A DNA stretch of 63,679 bases from an uncultured Flavobacteriales bacterium (GCA_959608625.1 CAUHQV010000011.1:1-63679); one strand, 5' to 3'. Shown: positions 1 through 10,752, counted from the first letter of the stretch. Translations and numbers: made by a program. The notes: generated from the letters alone by a model not told the origin.

Positions 1-128
1 ATCGATCCGGTTACTTTATTCAGAAAAAACATTTATATTTGTGGGATATTTGTTCCTTTTTTACTTACGATACAATCTTTCCTCTCCTAAAAATCGTCCC
101 GGAAAACCGGCGAACGACATTATTTTCA

Positions 129-136
129 TAACTTTG
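129..136 (+). promoter_or_regulatory. -7 promoter box of the M13 peptidase gene
   Basis: TAACTTTG matches the Bacteroidota -7 consensus TAnnTTTG and lies about 77 nt before the chosen start codon. I see no TTTG at the expected -33 position, so only half of the promoter is supported. Confidence 0.5.
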
Positions 137-212
137 CAGCTCAATTCAATTCCGGCTTCTTTCAAAAACCGGCAAATGCATGATGGAAAACTATTATAAA
201 TCGTATTCAGAT

Positions 213-2258
213 ATGAAAAATCCTTTACTTATTCCGGCCGCACTGGTAATGCTGGCCCTGGCCGGATGTTCCTCTCAACCTAAATCCGCCGCTGCAGGGC
301 TGGACATGTCCGATATGGACACGACCGTGGCCCCTGGGGAGGATTTCTACCTGTATGCCTGCGGCGGCTGGATCAAGAACAATCCGCTGAAAGCCGAATA
401 CTCCCGTTTCGGTTCTTTCGACCAGCTGGCCGAAAACAACCGCGAACAGCTTAAAACGCTTGTCGACTCTTTGGGAGCTCAGAAAAACGAGCCCGGCTCG
501 GTAGCCCAGAAGATCGCGGACATCTACAACATGAAGATGGATTCCGTACGCCGCAATGAACTGGGCGCACAGCCTGTACAAGCCGACATCAAAGCGATCG
601 AAGCTATCAAGGACAAGAAAGAACTCTCCGGCATGGTGGCCAAAATGCGCCGCGACGGGGTCGGTACTTTCTTCGGCGTATACGTAGGTGCCGATGCCAA
701 GAACAGCACGATGAACATTATCGACATTTACCAGAGCGGCACCAACATGGGCGACCGGGACTATTATCTGGACAGCGACGATAATACCCAGCGCATCCAG
801 GCAGCTTACCGCCAGTACATCCGAAAACTCTTCCTGTTGGCGGGATTCGACTCGACCCGCGCCAAAAAAGCCGAAGAGGCCGTGATGAAGATCGAGACGG
901 GCCTGGCCAAAGTGCAGTTCACCCGCGAACAGACCCGCGACCCGCAGGCCAACTACAACAAGATGAGCTTTGCCGAGTTCAAAAAGTTGTCCAGCGCTTT
1001 CGATTGGGACGTGATCTTCGACGAGATGGGATTTGCTTCCGAAAAGGGCAAGGATCTCGTAGTGGACCAGGTACCTTTCATCAAGGGTATGGACAAGGTG
1101 GTTAAATCGGCTTCGATAGACGAATTGAAGGATTACCTGATCTTCAACCTGCTCGACGCTTCGACCGGAAGCCTTTCGGACGAATTCTCTACCGCCAGCT
1201 TCGATTTCTACGGAAAAACGATGGCCGGCCAGCAGGAGCAACAGCCCCTGTGGAAACGCGCCATCTCGACCATCAACGGAACGATGGGCGAGGCCCTGGG
1301 CGAAATGTACGTGCAGAAGTACTTCCCTCCCCAGTCCAAAGAGCGCATGCTCAAACTGGTGGGTAACCTGCAGACAGCCCTGGGAGAACACATCGATTCC
1401 CTGAAATGGATGGGCGATTCCACCAAGGCCAAAGCCCACGAAAAACTGGCATCCTTCCACGTGAAGATCGGTTACCCGGACAAATGGAAAGACTATTCCA
1501 AACTGGTGGTGGACACGACCCTTTCCTTCTATGACAACATGAAGGCCGTTTCCGAGTTCTACTACCAAAAGATGCTGAACGAGAAACTGGGCAAACCGGT
1601 CGACAAAGACGAATGGTTGATGAACCCCCAGACGGTCAACGCCTATTACAACCCGACGACCAACGAGATCTGCTTCCCGGCCGCTATCCTGCAGCCTCCT
1701 TTCTTCTATCCGGAAGGTGACGACGCCATCAACTACGGCGGTATCGGCGTAGTGATCGGTCACGAAATGACCCACGGTTTCGACGACCAGGGCCGTCAGT
1801 TCGACAAGGAAGGCAATCTGAACGACTGGTGGACTGCCGCCGACGCCGAACAGTTCACCCAGCGCGCCGACAAACTGGCCGATCACTACTCGTCCAAGAT
1901 CGTCCTTGACACGGTACATGCCAACGGCCGCTACACACTGGGCGAGAACATCGCCGACCAGGGCGGCCTCCGCGTAGCTTACACCGCTTTCAAGAAAGCG
2001 GAAGCCGAAAACCCGTATACGGAAAAACTCGACGGATTTACCCCCGACCAGCGTTTCTACCTGGCATACGCCCGCCTGTGGGCCGGTAACATCCGCAATG
2101 AAGAGATCCTGCGCCTGACCAAGATCGACCCGCATTCGCTGGGCAACCTGCGCACCAACGCCGCCCTGCAGAATATCGACACGTTCTACGATGCATTCGG
2201 CATCCAGGAAGGGGACAAAATGTACCTCGCTCCCGAAGAACGGATCGTGATCTGGTAA
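213..2258 (+). CDS. pepO: M13 family zinc metallopeptidase lipoprotein (PepO/neprilysin type)
   Basis: A 681-residue cell-envelope endopeptidase expected to cleave small peptides. The start at 213 is preferred over two in-frame ATGs at 180 and 183 because it gives a clean lipoprotein signal ending in the lipobox LAGC. The zinc site is HEMTH at about residues 517-521, with the third ligand in GENIAD (Glu578). The substrate-binding NAYY motif is at about 476-479, and the C-terminus ends in the typical aromatic VIW. The length is normal for M13 enzymes. The gene is monocistronic and convergent with tsaB across a strong hairpin. Family assignment is secure; the substrate is unknown. Confidence 0.95.
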   Translation: MKNPLLIPAALVMLALAGCSSQPKSAAAGLDMSDMDTTVAPGEDFYLYACGGWIKNNPLKAEYSRFGSFDQLAENNREQLKTLVDSLGAQKNEPGSVAQKIADIYNMKMDSVRRNELGAQPVQADIKAIEAIKDKKELSGMVAKMRRDGVGTFFGVYVGADAKNSTMNIIDIYQSGTNMGDRDYYLDSDDNTQRIQAAYRQYIRKLFLLAGFDSTRAKKAEEAVMKIETGLAKVQFTREQTRDPQANYNKMSFAEFKKLSSAFDWDVIFDEMGFASEKGKDLVVDQVPFIKGMDKVVKSASIDELKDYLIFNLLDASTGSLSDEFSTASFDFYGKTMAGQQEQQPLWKRAISTINGTMGEALGEMYVQKYFPPQSKERMLKLVGNLQTALGEHIDSLKWMGDSTKAKAHEKLASFHVKIGYPDKWKDYSKLVVDTTLSFYDNMKAVSEFYYQKMLNEKLGKPVDKDEWLMNPQTVNAYYNPTTNEICFPAAILQPPFFYPEGDDAINYGGIGVVIGHEMTHGFDDQGRQFDKEGNLNDWWTAADAEQFTQRADKLADHYSSKIVLDTVHANGRYTLGENIADQGGLRVAYTAFKKAEAENPYTEKLDGFTPDQRFYLAYARLWAGNIRNEEILRLTKIDPHSLGNLRTNAALQNIDTFYDAFGIQEGDKMYLAPEERIVIW

Positions 2259-2280
2259 TCCGGGACGATCCTGAAACACA

Positions 2281-2314
2281 CAGGGGCGGCCAAATGGCCG
2301 CCCCTGTTTTATTT
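2281..2314. terminator. Terminator between pepO and tsaB
   Basis: A 12-bp GC-rich stem (CAGGGGCGGCCA and its complement) with an AA loop is followed by TTTTATTT on the plus strand. It lies between two convergent stops, so it probably ends pepO and may also serve tsaB. Confidence 0.85.
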
Positions 2315-2326
2315 GTATCCTAAAAA

Positions 2327-3007
2327 TCAGGCCTTTTTGACCGACCCGACAAAATCTTTCAGGTAATACGGTTCAAAATACGCTGTGTCCTCGTATTCTC
2401 CGCTTTCAAATGCCCGGCGAGCCTTTTCCCCCATAAAACGGGCGGACGGGAATACATCCGGCAGGAAAGAAAAGTTAGAAGCTGTGAGCAGTGGCCGGCT
2501 TTTCTCCATCCCGTCACCGAAAAAGCAAGCCGTTTTCCCGGAAGAAGCCAGGGAAGAAAAACTACCGGCTTCCATGATCCTGGCATTTACCGGCTCTATT
2601 TCGGCCAGCGAACGGTCATATACCGCCGTATAAACCTCCATCCGGCGGGCATCGAGCATCGGCACCAGATAATGGGCATCCGTGCGGCCCATCGCCGCCA
2701 TCGCCATGATCTCCAGGGTGCCTATCGACACCAACGGTATATCCAACGCATAGGCCAAGCCTTTGGCCGAGGAGATACCGATACGCAGCCCGGTATAGGA
2801 ACCGGGGCCTTTGCTCACGGCAATGCAGTCCAGACCGCGCGGGGAAATACCCGCCTGGGCCAACACTTCGCCGATGAACAAGTGCAATTTTTCACTGTGG
2901 GAAAATCCCCCGTCGTTCTGCTCCCGGAGGCCCGAAAGGGTATCCTCGTCGAAAAGCGCCACGGAACAATTGGTCGTGGCGGTTTCGATACAAAGTATTT
3001 TGGACAT
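2327..3007 (-). CDS. tsaB: tRNA threonylcarbamoyladenosine biosynthesis protein TsaB
   Basis: A 226-residue ASKHA-fold protein. TsaB partners TsaD and TsaE in making N6-threonylcarbamoyladenosine at position 37 of ANN-decoding tRNAs. The N-terminus (ILCIETATTNCSVAL), the SHSEKL segment and the GPGSYTGLRIG motif are diagnostic. Its ATG overlaps the atpG stop by one base (TAATG), so translation is probably coupled and it is the last gene of the ATP synthase transcript. The link to atpG is positional; no functional connection is known to me. Confidence 0.93.
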   Translation of the reverse strand: MSKILCIETATTNCSVALFDEDTLSGLREQNDGGFSHSEKLHLFIGEVLAQAGISPRGLDCIAVSKGPGSYTGLRIGISSAKGLAYALDIPLVSIGTLEIMAMAAMGRTDAHYLVPMLDARRMEVYTAVYDRSLAEIEPVNARIMEAGSFSSLASSGKTACFFGDGMEKSRPLLTASNFSFLPDVFPSARFMGEKARRAFESGEYEDTAYFEPYYLKDFVGSVKKA

Positions 3008-3876
3008 TATTTACCGGATAAAGCTTCCGCCGCGCTGACGATCTCTATGATCTGGTTGGTGATCGACGCCTGGCGGGCATTGTTGTACTGAAGGGTAAGA
3101 AGTTCTTTGAGGGCCTTAGCATTGTCGGTAGCCTGGCTCATGGCCGTCATCCGGGCCCCGTGTTCCGAAGCTACGCTGTCGCGCAGGATCCGGAAGAATT
3201 GCAGGCGCAGGCTTTGCGGGAGCAATCCCTCGACAATGGATTTGCTGTCCGGTTCGAGGATAAAATCGGTATTGGATTCCTTCCCGCCGGTCTCGAGTAC
3301 CAAGGGGAGGAATTCCTCGGACGTGAGTATTTGAGTAGCCGCATTTTTAAAACGGTTATAAACGATCTGAACGCGGTCGTAAACCCCGGCGGCGAAATCG
3401 TCCATTATCTTCTGAGAGATCTCGGCCGAAGCGGCGAACGTCAGGTCGTCGAATATGTGGCTGTAATCGGCCGCGATCGGGCAATACCGGGCCAACAGAT
3501 CCCGTCCTTTGGTACCTATGGTCACGATGTCCACGCTCTTCCCGGCAAACTGTTCGGCCAGCAGGTGGCGCGCAAATTTCACGACATTGGCATTGAAGGC
3601 CCCGCAGAGCCCTTTATTGGAAGTGACTACCACAAGCAGCATCTTCTTCTCCTCCCGGCGCACCACGGTATAAGGGCTGTTCACGTCGTAACTGTCCAGC
3701 GACGCGCTCACCTGGGCCAATATTTCCGACAAAGCCTCGGAATAGGGCCTCATTTTCACGATCGCCGCCGATGCATGCCGGAACTTGGAGGCCGAGACCA
3801 TTTTCATGGCCTGGGTGATCTTCATGTTCGAACTCACCGAAGCGATGCGCAGCCGTATTTCTTTTAAATTTGCCAT
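3007..3876 (-). CDS. atpG: ATP synthase F1 gamma subunit
   Basis: A 289-residue central-stalk subunit that turns inside the alpha3beta3 head. The conserved N-terminal helix (LKEIRLRIASVSSNMKITQ, MKMVSASK) and the C-terminal helix with ARQASITNQIIEIVSAAEAL are present, and the length is standard. It is separated from atpA by two lipoprotein genes instead of following it directly. The 13-nt gap to the upstream lipoprotein gene and the one-base overlap with tsaB point to a single transcript. Confidence 0.97.
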   Translation of the reverse strand: MANLKEIRLRIASVSSNMKITQAMKMVSASKFRHASAAIVKMRPYSEALSEILAQVSASLDSYDVNSPYTVVRREEKKMLLVVVTSNKGLCGAFNANVVKFARHLLAEQFAGKSVDIVTIGTKGRDLLARYCPIAADYSHIFDDLTFAASAEISQKIMDDFAAGVYDRVQIVYNRFKNAATQILTSEEFLPLVLETGGKESNTDFILEPDSKSIVEGLLPQSLRLQFFRILRDSVASEHGARMTAMSQATDNAKALKELLTLQYNNARQASITNQIIEIVSAAEALSGK

Positions 3877-3889
3877 CTTACTTTACTTT

Positions 3890-4972
3890 TTACAAGCTGT
3901 AGCCATACACATAAACCTGCTCGAAATCCAAACGCCGGTCATACGCGTATATTTTGCCGTTAGGCTCGTCTATCAATACATTCGTCGCCTCTTTTTGATC
4001 CAGGCTGTATTTTTTTACCGGGTTCATGTCCCAATCGTATACTTTTACTTCCAGGGCAACGACCTTGCGGGGATTATCCGGATCCGGCTTTTCATCCGGC
4101 ACCCGGTCGTACTGTGTGCGCACCAGGTAGATATAATCTCCGGATACCGCAGCTAAATTTTCGGAGCAATCCCTTTTCTGATTGCTGAAATCGACATTCT
4201 TCACCTTTTCATGAGTCAAGGGTTCCCCGAAAGATTTTTCCAACAGGAAACGGCCGTCCTGTCCGATCCGGTAAATGAGCATGGCTCCCATTTCGCTATA
4301 CCAGGCCGCCATACGATCGCCGCTTATACCTATCGAGGGTACGTTGCGCATGGTGCCGTATTTGGAAACCCCTCCGTCGGAGGTCACGATCTTTATCTCG
4401 CTTTTAGAAAAACACCGGAGCGAATCCGATTTTTTCAGGCTGTCTGTCAACTGACTGCTGAACAGGTAATATTCTCCGTCTTCAAAATTCAAATTTCCAT
4501 ATACCAGCAGCGTATCGCCGCACACCGTCCCACCAAATATCCAATCGCTGGATTTCGCCGGCATAGACAGCGCCTTGCGGACTTGCGGCCCCGACAGATC
4601 GTACCGGCTGAATTTATGCCGGTTCGGCTCTGAAAGCCACAGGACATTCCCCGGCTCGCTGGTATTCAGCAGATAGGCCTGCATTAAGTCGTCCGGCCCT
4701 TCCCCGGTCACGAGTGACGAGTCGGCGAATTCCCAACCCGGCAAACGATAGCGGAACAGCACTTTAGTTGTTTTAGGACTGTATATGGCCGCATAATCTT
4801 TATACAGCATCAGGCGGTTGATCTCGAGTATCTCGTCGATAGCGACGCTATCCGCGGTCAGCGTTTCTGCCAAAGCGAAACCCTCGGCATCTTTTTCCCG
4901 GGCAGCGTCTCCGCATGCCCCTAAAGCAAGCAGAATGACAAACGCTGTTACGACTAACGATATTCGCTTCAT
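3890..4972 (-). CDS. BF3164-like (TolB-like propeller) lipoprotein, copy 2, inside the atp operon
   Basis: A 360-residue predicted lipoprotein with signal MKRISLVVTAFVILL and lipobox LGAC. The body looks like the six-bladed propeller lipoproteins of Bacteroidales (BF3164/TolB-like family), with the characteristic end YDWDMNPVKKY, IYAYDRRLDFEQVYVY. It is a tandem paralogue of the upstream gene at 4999: both termini are closely similar and the middle has diverged. It lies 26 nt after that gene and 13 nt before atpG, so it should be co-transcribed with ATP synthase. No catalytic residues are recognised; the function is unknown. Confidence 0.8.
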   Translation of the reverse strand: MKRISLVVTAFVILLALGACGDAAREKDAEGFALAETLTADSVAIDEILEINRLMLYKDYAAIYSPKTTKVLFRYRLPGWEFADSSLVTGEGPDDLMQAYLLNTSEPGNVLWLSEPNRHKFSRYDLSGPQVRKALSMPAKSSDWIFGGTVCGDTLLVYGNLNFEDGEYYLFSSQLTDSLKKSDSLRCFSKSEIKIVTSDGGVSKYGTMRNVPSIGISGDRMAAWYSEMGAMLIYRIGQDGRFLLEKSFGEPLTHEKVKNVDFSNQKRDCSENLAAVSGDYIYLVRTQYDRVPDEKPDPDNPRKVVALEVKVYDWDMNPVKKYSLDQKEATNVLIDEPNGKIYAYDRRLDFEQVYVYGYSL

Positions 4973-4998
4973 GGTCTTTCCGATCTGTCTATTCGTAG

Positions 4999-6093
4999 CT
5001 ACAGTTTATAATCGTACGTATACACCTGTTCGAAATCCATACGCCGGTCGTACGCATATATCTTTTTATGGGGTTCATCCACGAACACCATATTCGCATC
5101 TTTTTTGTCCAGTTCGAATTTCTTGACCGGCTTCATATCCCAGTCGTACACTTTTATCTCGTTCGTAACAACCACCGGCGGATTCTCCCGCGTAGCCTGG
5201 CTGAAAGGTTTGTCGTAGGTGACCAATTGGAAATACAGGTATTTGTCCGTAGCGGCGATCAAATCCGGAGTCGGTTTTTCCCATTTGAACCCTTTGACAT
5301 CCACACTTTGTATCTTGGCGTGGGAAAGGGTATCGCCGAACGTCTTTTCGAGGCTCATCTTGCCGTCCCCGCCTACCCTGTATACCAGCAGGTTTTCCGT
5401 ATTCCCGTACCAAACGGCCAGCCGGTCGCCCCAGGCTTTGAGGTTCGGTTTGTTATAGGTCATCGTACTCATATAAGTCATATCCCCGTTCCGGGTGATC
5501 TGGACTGCCGATTTGGTATAGCATAGTAACGAATCGGCCACCGTAAGGCTATCGCCCAATACGGCCGAATAAAGTTGTGTTCTGGCTTCGTCGGTGGACT
5601 CCATTTTCTCCTCCTGTTTTTCGCTCACCAAAACTTTATCGCTTAAAACCTGGCCGAAGTAAACCCTAAAACGGGTGTCATTGACTACCGTACGGAGCTT
5701 TTCCAGCTTGCCGTCCTTCGTGCCGAATTTCATCAAGGATTTCCGTTGGGGTTCGCTCAGCCAAAACGTGCCGTCCGAGTTGTTGGTGCCTTCCAGAAAC
5801 CCGTATTCCAGGTCGTCGGGGCCTCCGCCTTTGACGAACGAACTGTCGGCAAACGTCCACTCCGGCAGCTTGTACCGAAATATGAGCTTGGATGTCTGCC
5901 GGCTGACCAGCACTGCGTAATCCCCGTATACCCCGCCCCATGCCGGCTGTAATACTTCGTTGACAGCGATGCTGTCCGCTGCGAGCGTTTCTACCGGGGG
6001 AAATCCCTCGGCATCCTTTTGCGAAGCGCCGCCGCACGCTCCCAACGCAAACGCGATAACGAATGCGATTACGACGAATGATGATCTTTTCAT
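4999..6093 (-). CDS. BF3164-like (TolB-like propeller) lipoprotein, copy 1, inside the atp operon
   Basis: A 364-residue predicted lipoprotein: signal MKRSSFVVIAFVIAFALG, lipobox LGAC. The C-terminus (YDWDMKPVKKFELDKKDAN, DRRMDFEQVYTYDYKL) matches its neighbour at 3890 and the BF3164-like family. It starts 29 nt after the atpA stop on the same strand with no terminator between, so it is probably read through from atpA. The location is odd because atpA and atpG are normally adjacent. A role in the envelope is inferred only from the lipoprotein signal. Confidence 0.8.
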   Translation of the reverse strand: MKRSSFVVIAFVIAFALGACGGASQKDAEGFPPVETLAADSIAVNEVLQPAWGGVYGDYAVLVSRQTSKLIFRYKLPEWTFADSSFVKGGGPDDLEYGFLEGTNNSDGTFWLSEPQRKSLMKFGTKDGKLEKLRTVVNDTRFRVYFGQVLSDKVLVSEKQEEKMESTDEARTQLYSAVLGDSLTVADSLLCYTKSAVQITRNGDMTYMSTMTYNKPNLKAWGDRLAVWYGNTENLLVYRVGGDGKMSLEKTFGDTLSHAKIQSVDVKGFKWEKPTPDLIAATDKYLYFQLVTYDKPFSQATRENPPVVVTNEIKVYDWDMKPVKKFELDKKDANMVFVDEPHKKIYAYDRRMDFEQVYTYDYKL

Positions 6094-6122
6094 GGCCTGT
6101 TTTTATAGATATTAGTGTGCGT

Positions 6123-7703
<1,581 letters not shown>

Positions 7704-7729
7704 ATGATTATGTCGGTTTTATTTTTCGG

Positions 7730-8266
7730 TTACAAATATTTCTTCTTCAGTTCTTCGAGCCTTCCGCTCACGCTGGCATCCCATACCCGGTCGCCGATCT
7801 TGACCCGGATCCCGCCGATAAGGCTTTGATCCACGTCCCGTTTCAGGACGATCTCGCTGGCCGCCGTAGCCTCTTTCAGCCGACGCACCAGTTCGTTCAC
7901 CTGCACATCGGTCAGAGGGACGGCCGACGTCACCTCGGCATGGCGGATGCCCCGGAGGTCTTCGTACAACGCTTTCACCTGCCGCAATATCTCCGGCAGA
8001 TAGGTAGCGCGCCCTTTTTCGATCACAAAGACCGCCAATTTTTTGGCCTCGGAGGGAACGTCTTTACCCATAGCCTGGTCGATAGCCTCCGCTTTCTTCT
8101 TGAAAGGCATCAACGGGGACATGAGCACCGAAAGGGCTTCGGGTTGGTTTTCCAGGAAAGCCAGCGCCTTTTCCGCTCCTTCCACCGCCCGGTTCATATC
8201 GTCGCGCTCACGGGCGAGTTCGAGATAGGCTTTTGCGTAACGTATGGCTAACGTCGTGTCTTTCAT
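7730..8266 (-). CDS. atpH: ATP synthase F1 delta subunit
   Basis: A 178-residue peripheral-stalk connector (OSCP type) joining the b subunits to the F1 head. The N-terminal segment (IRYAKAYLELA) and the C-terminal DQSLIGGIRVKIGDRVWDASVSGRLEEL block are typical. It lies between atpF (16 nt upstream) and atpA (26 nt downstream) in the standard order. Sequence conservation of this subunit is low, but order and the C-terminal motif make the call firm. Confidence 0.95.
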   Translation of the reverse strand: MKDTTLAIRYAKAYLELARERDDMNRAVEGAEKALAFLENQPEALSVLMSPLMPFKKKAEAIDQAMGKDVPSEAKKLAVFVIEKGRATYLPEILRQVKALYEDLRGIRHAEVTSAVPLTDVQVNELVRRLKEATAASEIVLKRDVDQSLIGGIRVKIGDRVWDASVSGRLEELKKKYL

Positions 8267-8282
8267 TTGGGTGATGGCTCGG

Positions 8283-8774
8283 TTACAGGTTCACGTCCTT
8301 GATCGATTCCTCGATCGATTTCTGCTGGGCGGAAGCATCCTTCAATTCTTCGCCGAGCACTTTCTCGGCCAGCGAGATGGATATGCCCGCGATATCTTTC
8401 TTCAGGTCGTCCTTGGCGCGCTGTTTTTCGCGCTCTATCATCGTATTGGCATCGTTTAGGATAACGGAGGCCTGCTGCCCCGCCTCCTGCCGCGCCAGTT
8501 CGATGATGCGCTCGCGCTCGCTCTGTGCGCCGCCCAATATCTCCTCCCGCTCCTTGCGGGCATCCTTGAGGATCTTCTGGCTCTCGGTCTGCACGCCGGC
8601 CAGTTCCTCTCGGGCCTGGCGCGCCTTGTCCAGGGATTCCGCGATATTCTTGTCGCGGGCGTCGAGCATGGAAAGTATCGGCTTCCACGCGAATTTCGCC
8701 AATACGGCGAACGCGATGAGGAAGAACAGCGAGTTCCATACGATCAATCCCAGTCCTGGTAAAAGTAAATCCAT
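8283..8774 (-). CDS. atpF: ATP synthase F0 b subunit
   Basis: A 163-residue peripheral-stalk subunit. One membrane helix near the N-terminus (LGLIVWNSLFFLIAFAVLAKF) is followed by a long charged helix rich in Ala, Glu, Lys and Arg, as expected for the dimeric stalk. The second domain contains ILNDANTMIEREK and SLAEKVLGEEL, the standard C-terminal signature. It sits in the usual order E-F-H, with a 103-nt gap after atpE. Confidence 0.96.
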   Translation of the reverse strand: MDLLLPGLGLIVWNSLFFLIAFAVLAKFAWKPILSMLDARDKNIAESLDKARQAREELAGVQTESQKILKDARKEREEILGGAQSERERIIELARQEAGQQASVILNDANTMIEREKQRAKDDLKKDIAGISISLAEKVLGEELKDASAQQKSIEESIKDVNL

Positions 8775-8877
8775 AACGGTTTCCTTTTTTATGTTTTATC
8801 CTTTTGGTAAACGTTCTTTTTTAGAAATGTACCGCCGCGCCCGGAGCAACCCTCCGGGCAGGTGGTACGGTTCCATT

Positions 8878-9087
8878 TTAAAGGCTCATCAGAGACACCA
8901 CCACGCCGAACAGCGCAGTAGCCTCCACCAGGGCTGCGGTAAGCAGCATGGCAGTCTGAATCTTGCTGGTAGCCTCGGGCTGGCGGGCGATACCTTCTAC
9001 GGCGGAAGAACCGATCTTCCCGATACCGATACCGGCGCCGATGGCACAAAGGCCTGCTCCGATGGCTGCAAATACTCCTGAGGTCAT
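8878..9087 (-). CDS. atpE: ATP synthase F0 c subunit
   Basis: A 69-residue two-helix proteolipid forming the rotor ring. The polar loop ARQPEA joins helix 1 (glycine-rich AIGAGIGIGKIG) and helix 2, which carries the ion-binding carboxylate Glu55 in LVEATALFG. The Gln of helix 1 and the Ser-Thr next to the carboxylate that mark sodium-binding rings such as that of Ilyobacter are not seen, so proton coupling is the simpler reading. This coupling call is inference from motif comparison. Confidence 0.96.
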   Translation of the reverse strand: MTSGVFAAIGAGLCAIGAGIGIGKIGSSAVEGIARQPEATSKIQTAMLLTAALVEATALFGVVVSLMSL

Positions 9088-9126
9088 AATTAATACTTGT
9101 TTATGGTTAATAAAAACGTTTTCTTT

Positions 9127-10245
9127 TTACAGTTCGTTCTCATGCTCGGCCGATACGCGCGCCGCGCCGATGTATATAGCTGTGAGCAGGGTGAATATAT
9201 AAGCCTGGATCACCGCTACGAGCAGTTCGATGAACGTCATGAACACCACGAACAATCCCGATACCGGCACTACGGCCCACATCTTGAACACGAATATGAG
9301 CATCAACAGGCTCAGGATCGTGATATGGCCGCCCAGGATACTGGCAAACAGACGGATGGTCAGCGCGAACGGTTTGGTGAAGAGCCCGAGGAACTCCACC
9401 GGGGCCAGGATGATCATGATAGGCTTCGGCACCCCGGGCACCGACACGATCTCCTTCCAATACTCTTTCGTACCGCTGAATTGCACGATCACGAACGTGA
9501 AGAACGCCAGCGGGAGTGAGAACGAGGTGTTGCCCGATACGTTCGCTCCGAACGGGAAGAACGGAATGAGTCCTAACAGGTTCGTGAAAAGGATGAAGAA
9601 GAACAGCGTGAGCAGGTACGGCGTGTATTTCCGGTAAGCGTCTTCCCCGATGTTCGGCCGGACTACTTCGTCGCGCAGGTAGATCACCAGCGGCTCGAAC
9701 AGGCGCGCCACCCCGCAGGGGACTTTATCCACATTTTCCTTTTTGCGGTAAAAACGCGCCATGGTCAGGAAGATGGAGAAAAGCAGGATCATGACCATGG
9801 TAAGGGTCACCATGTTCTTGGTGAAGGACATATCGAACGGCTTGGCATTCGCCACGGCCCCGTCCGCATCGAAAGTGAGGTAAGTGCCGCCCGCACCGGC
9901 CTCAGGACTGGCATAGTAGATCTTTTCGTTGAACATCACGAACCGCCGGCCGTTTTTTTCGACCACATGGCGTCCGCTGTTATCGTGGTGGAATGCGGAG
10001 GACATGAAAACCGTCACACCCCCGTCGCCGATCAGGATCACGGGCAGCGGAACGGAGATCGCATGCCCGTCCACATCGCCGATATGGAAGGAATGCGCAT
10101 CCTTCACGTGCGACATAATGAACGACTGCTGGTCGAATTCCTCCACCTTGGGTTCCGGTTCCACCTGCTGGGCATATACCCCGAAAACGGACAGCAGCAC
10201 GGCGGCCACGACGAGCCCTATTTTTTTATTCAAGTGTTCCAACAT
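9127..10245 (-). CDS. atpB: ATP synthase F0 a subunit with periplasmic N-terminal domain
   Basis: A 372-residue membrane subunit providing the ion half-channels. The essential arginine is Arg298 in FALTIRLFASILGGH. It begins with a signal-like segment ending at VYAQQ and then about 110 residues of non-membrane sequence before the first F0-type helix near residue 135. This extended outer domain, with its HAISVPLPVILIGDGG segment, is as I recall common in Bacteroidota AtpB proteins. A possible -7 box lies 45 nt upstream. Confidence 0.96.
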   Translation of the reverse strand: MLEHLNKKIGLVVAAVLLSVFGVYAQQVEPEPKVEEFDQQSFIMSHVKDAHSFHIGDVDGHAISVPLPVILIGDGGVTVFMSSAFHHDNSGRHVVEKNGRRFVMFNEKIYYASPEAGAGGTYLTFDADGAVANAKPFDMSFTKNMVTLTMVMILLFSIFLTMARFYRKKENVDKVPCGVARLFEPLVIYLRDEVVRPNIGEDAYRKYTPYLLTLFFFILFTNLLGLIPFFPFGANVSGNTSFSLPLAFFTFVIVQFSGTKEYWKEIVSVPGVPKPIMIILAPVEFLGLFTKPFALTIRLFASILGGHITILSLLMLIFVFKMWAVVPVSGLFVVFMTFIELLVAVIQAYIFTLLTAIYIGAARVSAEHENEL

Positions 10246-10289
10246 ATTCCTGTGGTACTATCGTATTTCCTTTCGATTTTTCAGATTGT

Positions 10290-10297
10290 CAAAGTTA
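10290..10297 (-). promoter_or_regulatory. Candidate internal promoter -7 box upstream of atpB
   Basis: On the minus strand this reads TAACTTTG, an exact TAnnTTTG match, 45 nt before the atpB start and downstream of the two small membrane genes. No TTTG sits at the right distance, so it may be a weak secondary promoter for the F0-F1 genes. Confidence 0.4.
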
Positions 10298-10344
10298 CTT
10301 TTTTTTCCCCAAAAACCAATGTCTTTTGTGGAAAGCTTATGCCC

Positions 10345-10752
10345 TTACGCACCTTTTTCCAGCTGCCGGGCATCCTTGTATACCACAACCAAATAGAACG
10401 CCATCGAAGCCATGTACAAGCCCATCGCGCAAAGCGCCAATGCGATTTTATCTATTTGTATATCAGATGGTAAATAGACCGGAACCAAGATGATCGCCAG
10501 CACACCGGCGCCCCGCAGTGCCGCCCCGGTAATATACCGGCGGAGATTGGTATAACCGTCCGACTCTTTTCTGGGAATACCCAACGCAAACGATATCGAT
10601 AGCGTAACGAACAGACAGACAGATAATTGCCAGGGGTGGTAAAAAATATCGGGAGCCTGCGGCCAATAATGCCACGCCATTGAAAAAACAGCGGCCAAAA
10701 CGACCATAAATACGGCGTATCCGGACAGCAAAAATACCGTCTGCCGGGTCAT
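10345..10752 (-). CDS. Small four-helix membrane protein of the atp operon
   Basis: A 135-residue protein with about four hydrophobic helices (near residues 7-27, 41-57, 76-95 and 103-123). The start at 10752 is chosen because its ATG overlaps the upstream stop as ATGA, although the frame is open further upstream. Its place before atpB is where other bacteria carry atpI, and it follows an AtpZ-like gene, so a role in assembly of the c-ring or in cation entry is possible. I recognise no family motif, and the functional idea rests on position only. Confidence 0.75.
   Translation of the reverse strand: MTRQTVFLLSGYAVFMVVLAAVFSMAWHYWPQAPDIFYHPWQLSVCLFVTLSISFALGIPRKESDGYTNLRRYITGAALRGAGVLAIILVPVYLPSDIQIDKIALALCAMGLYMASMAFYLVVVYKDARQLEKGA

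Noticed and set aside
225..2279. Long open frame (684 codons) antisense to the M13 peptidase gene
   Set aside because: No recognisable domain; codon pattern is a shadow of the real gene, which has a signal peptide, HExxH motif and promoter.
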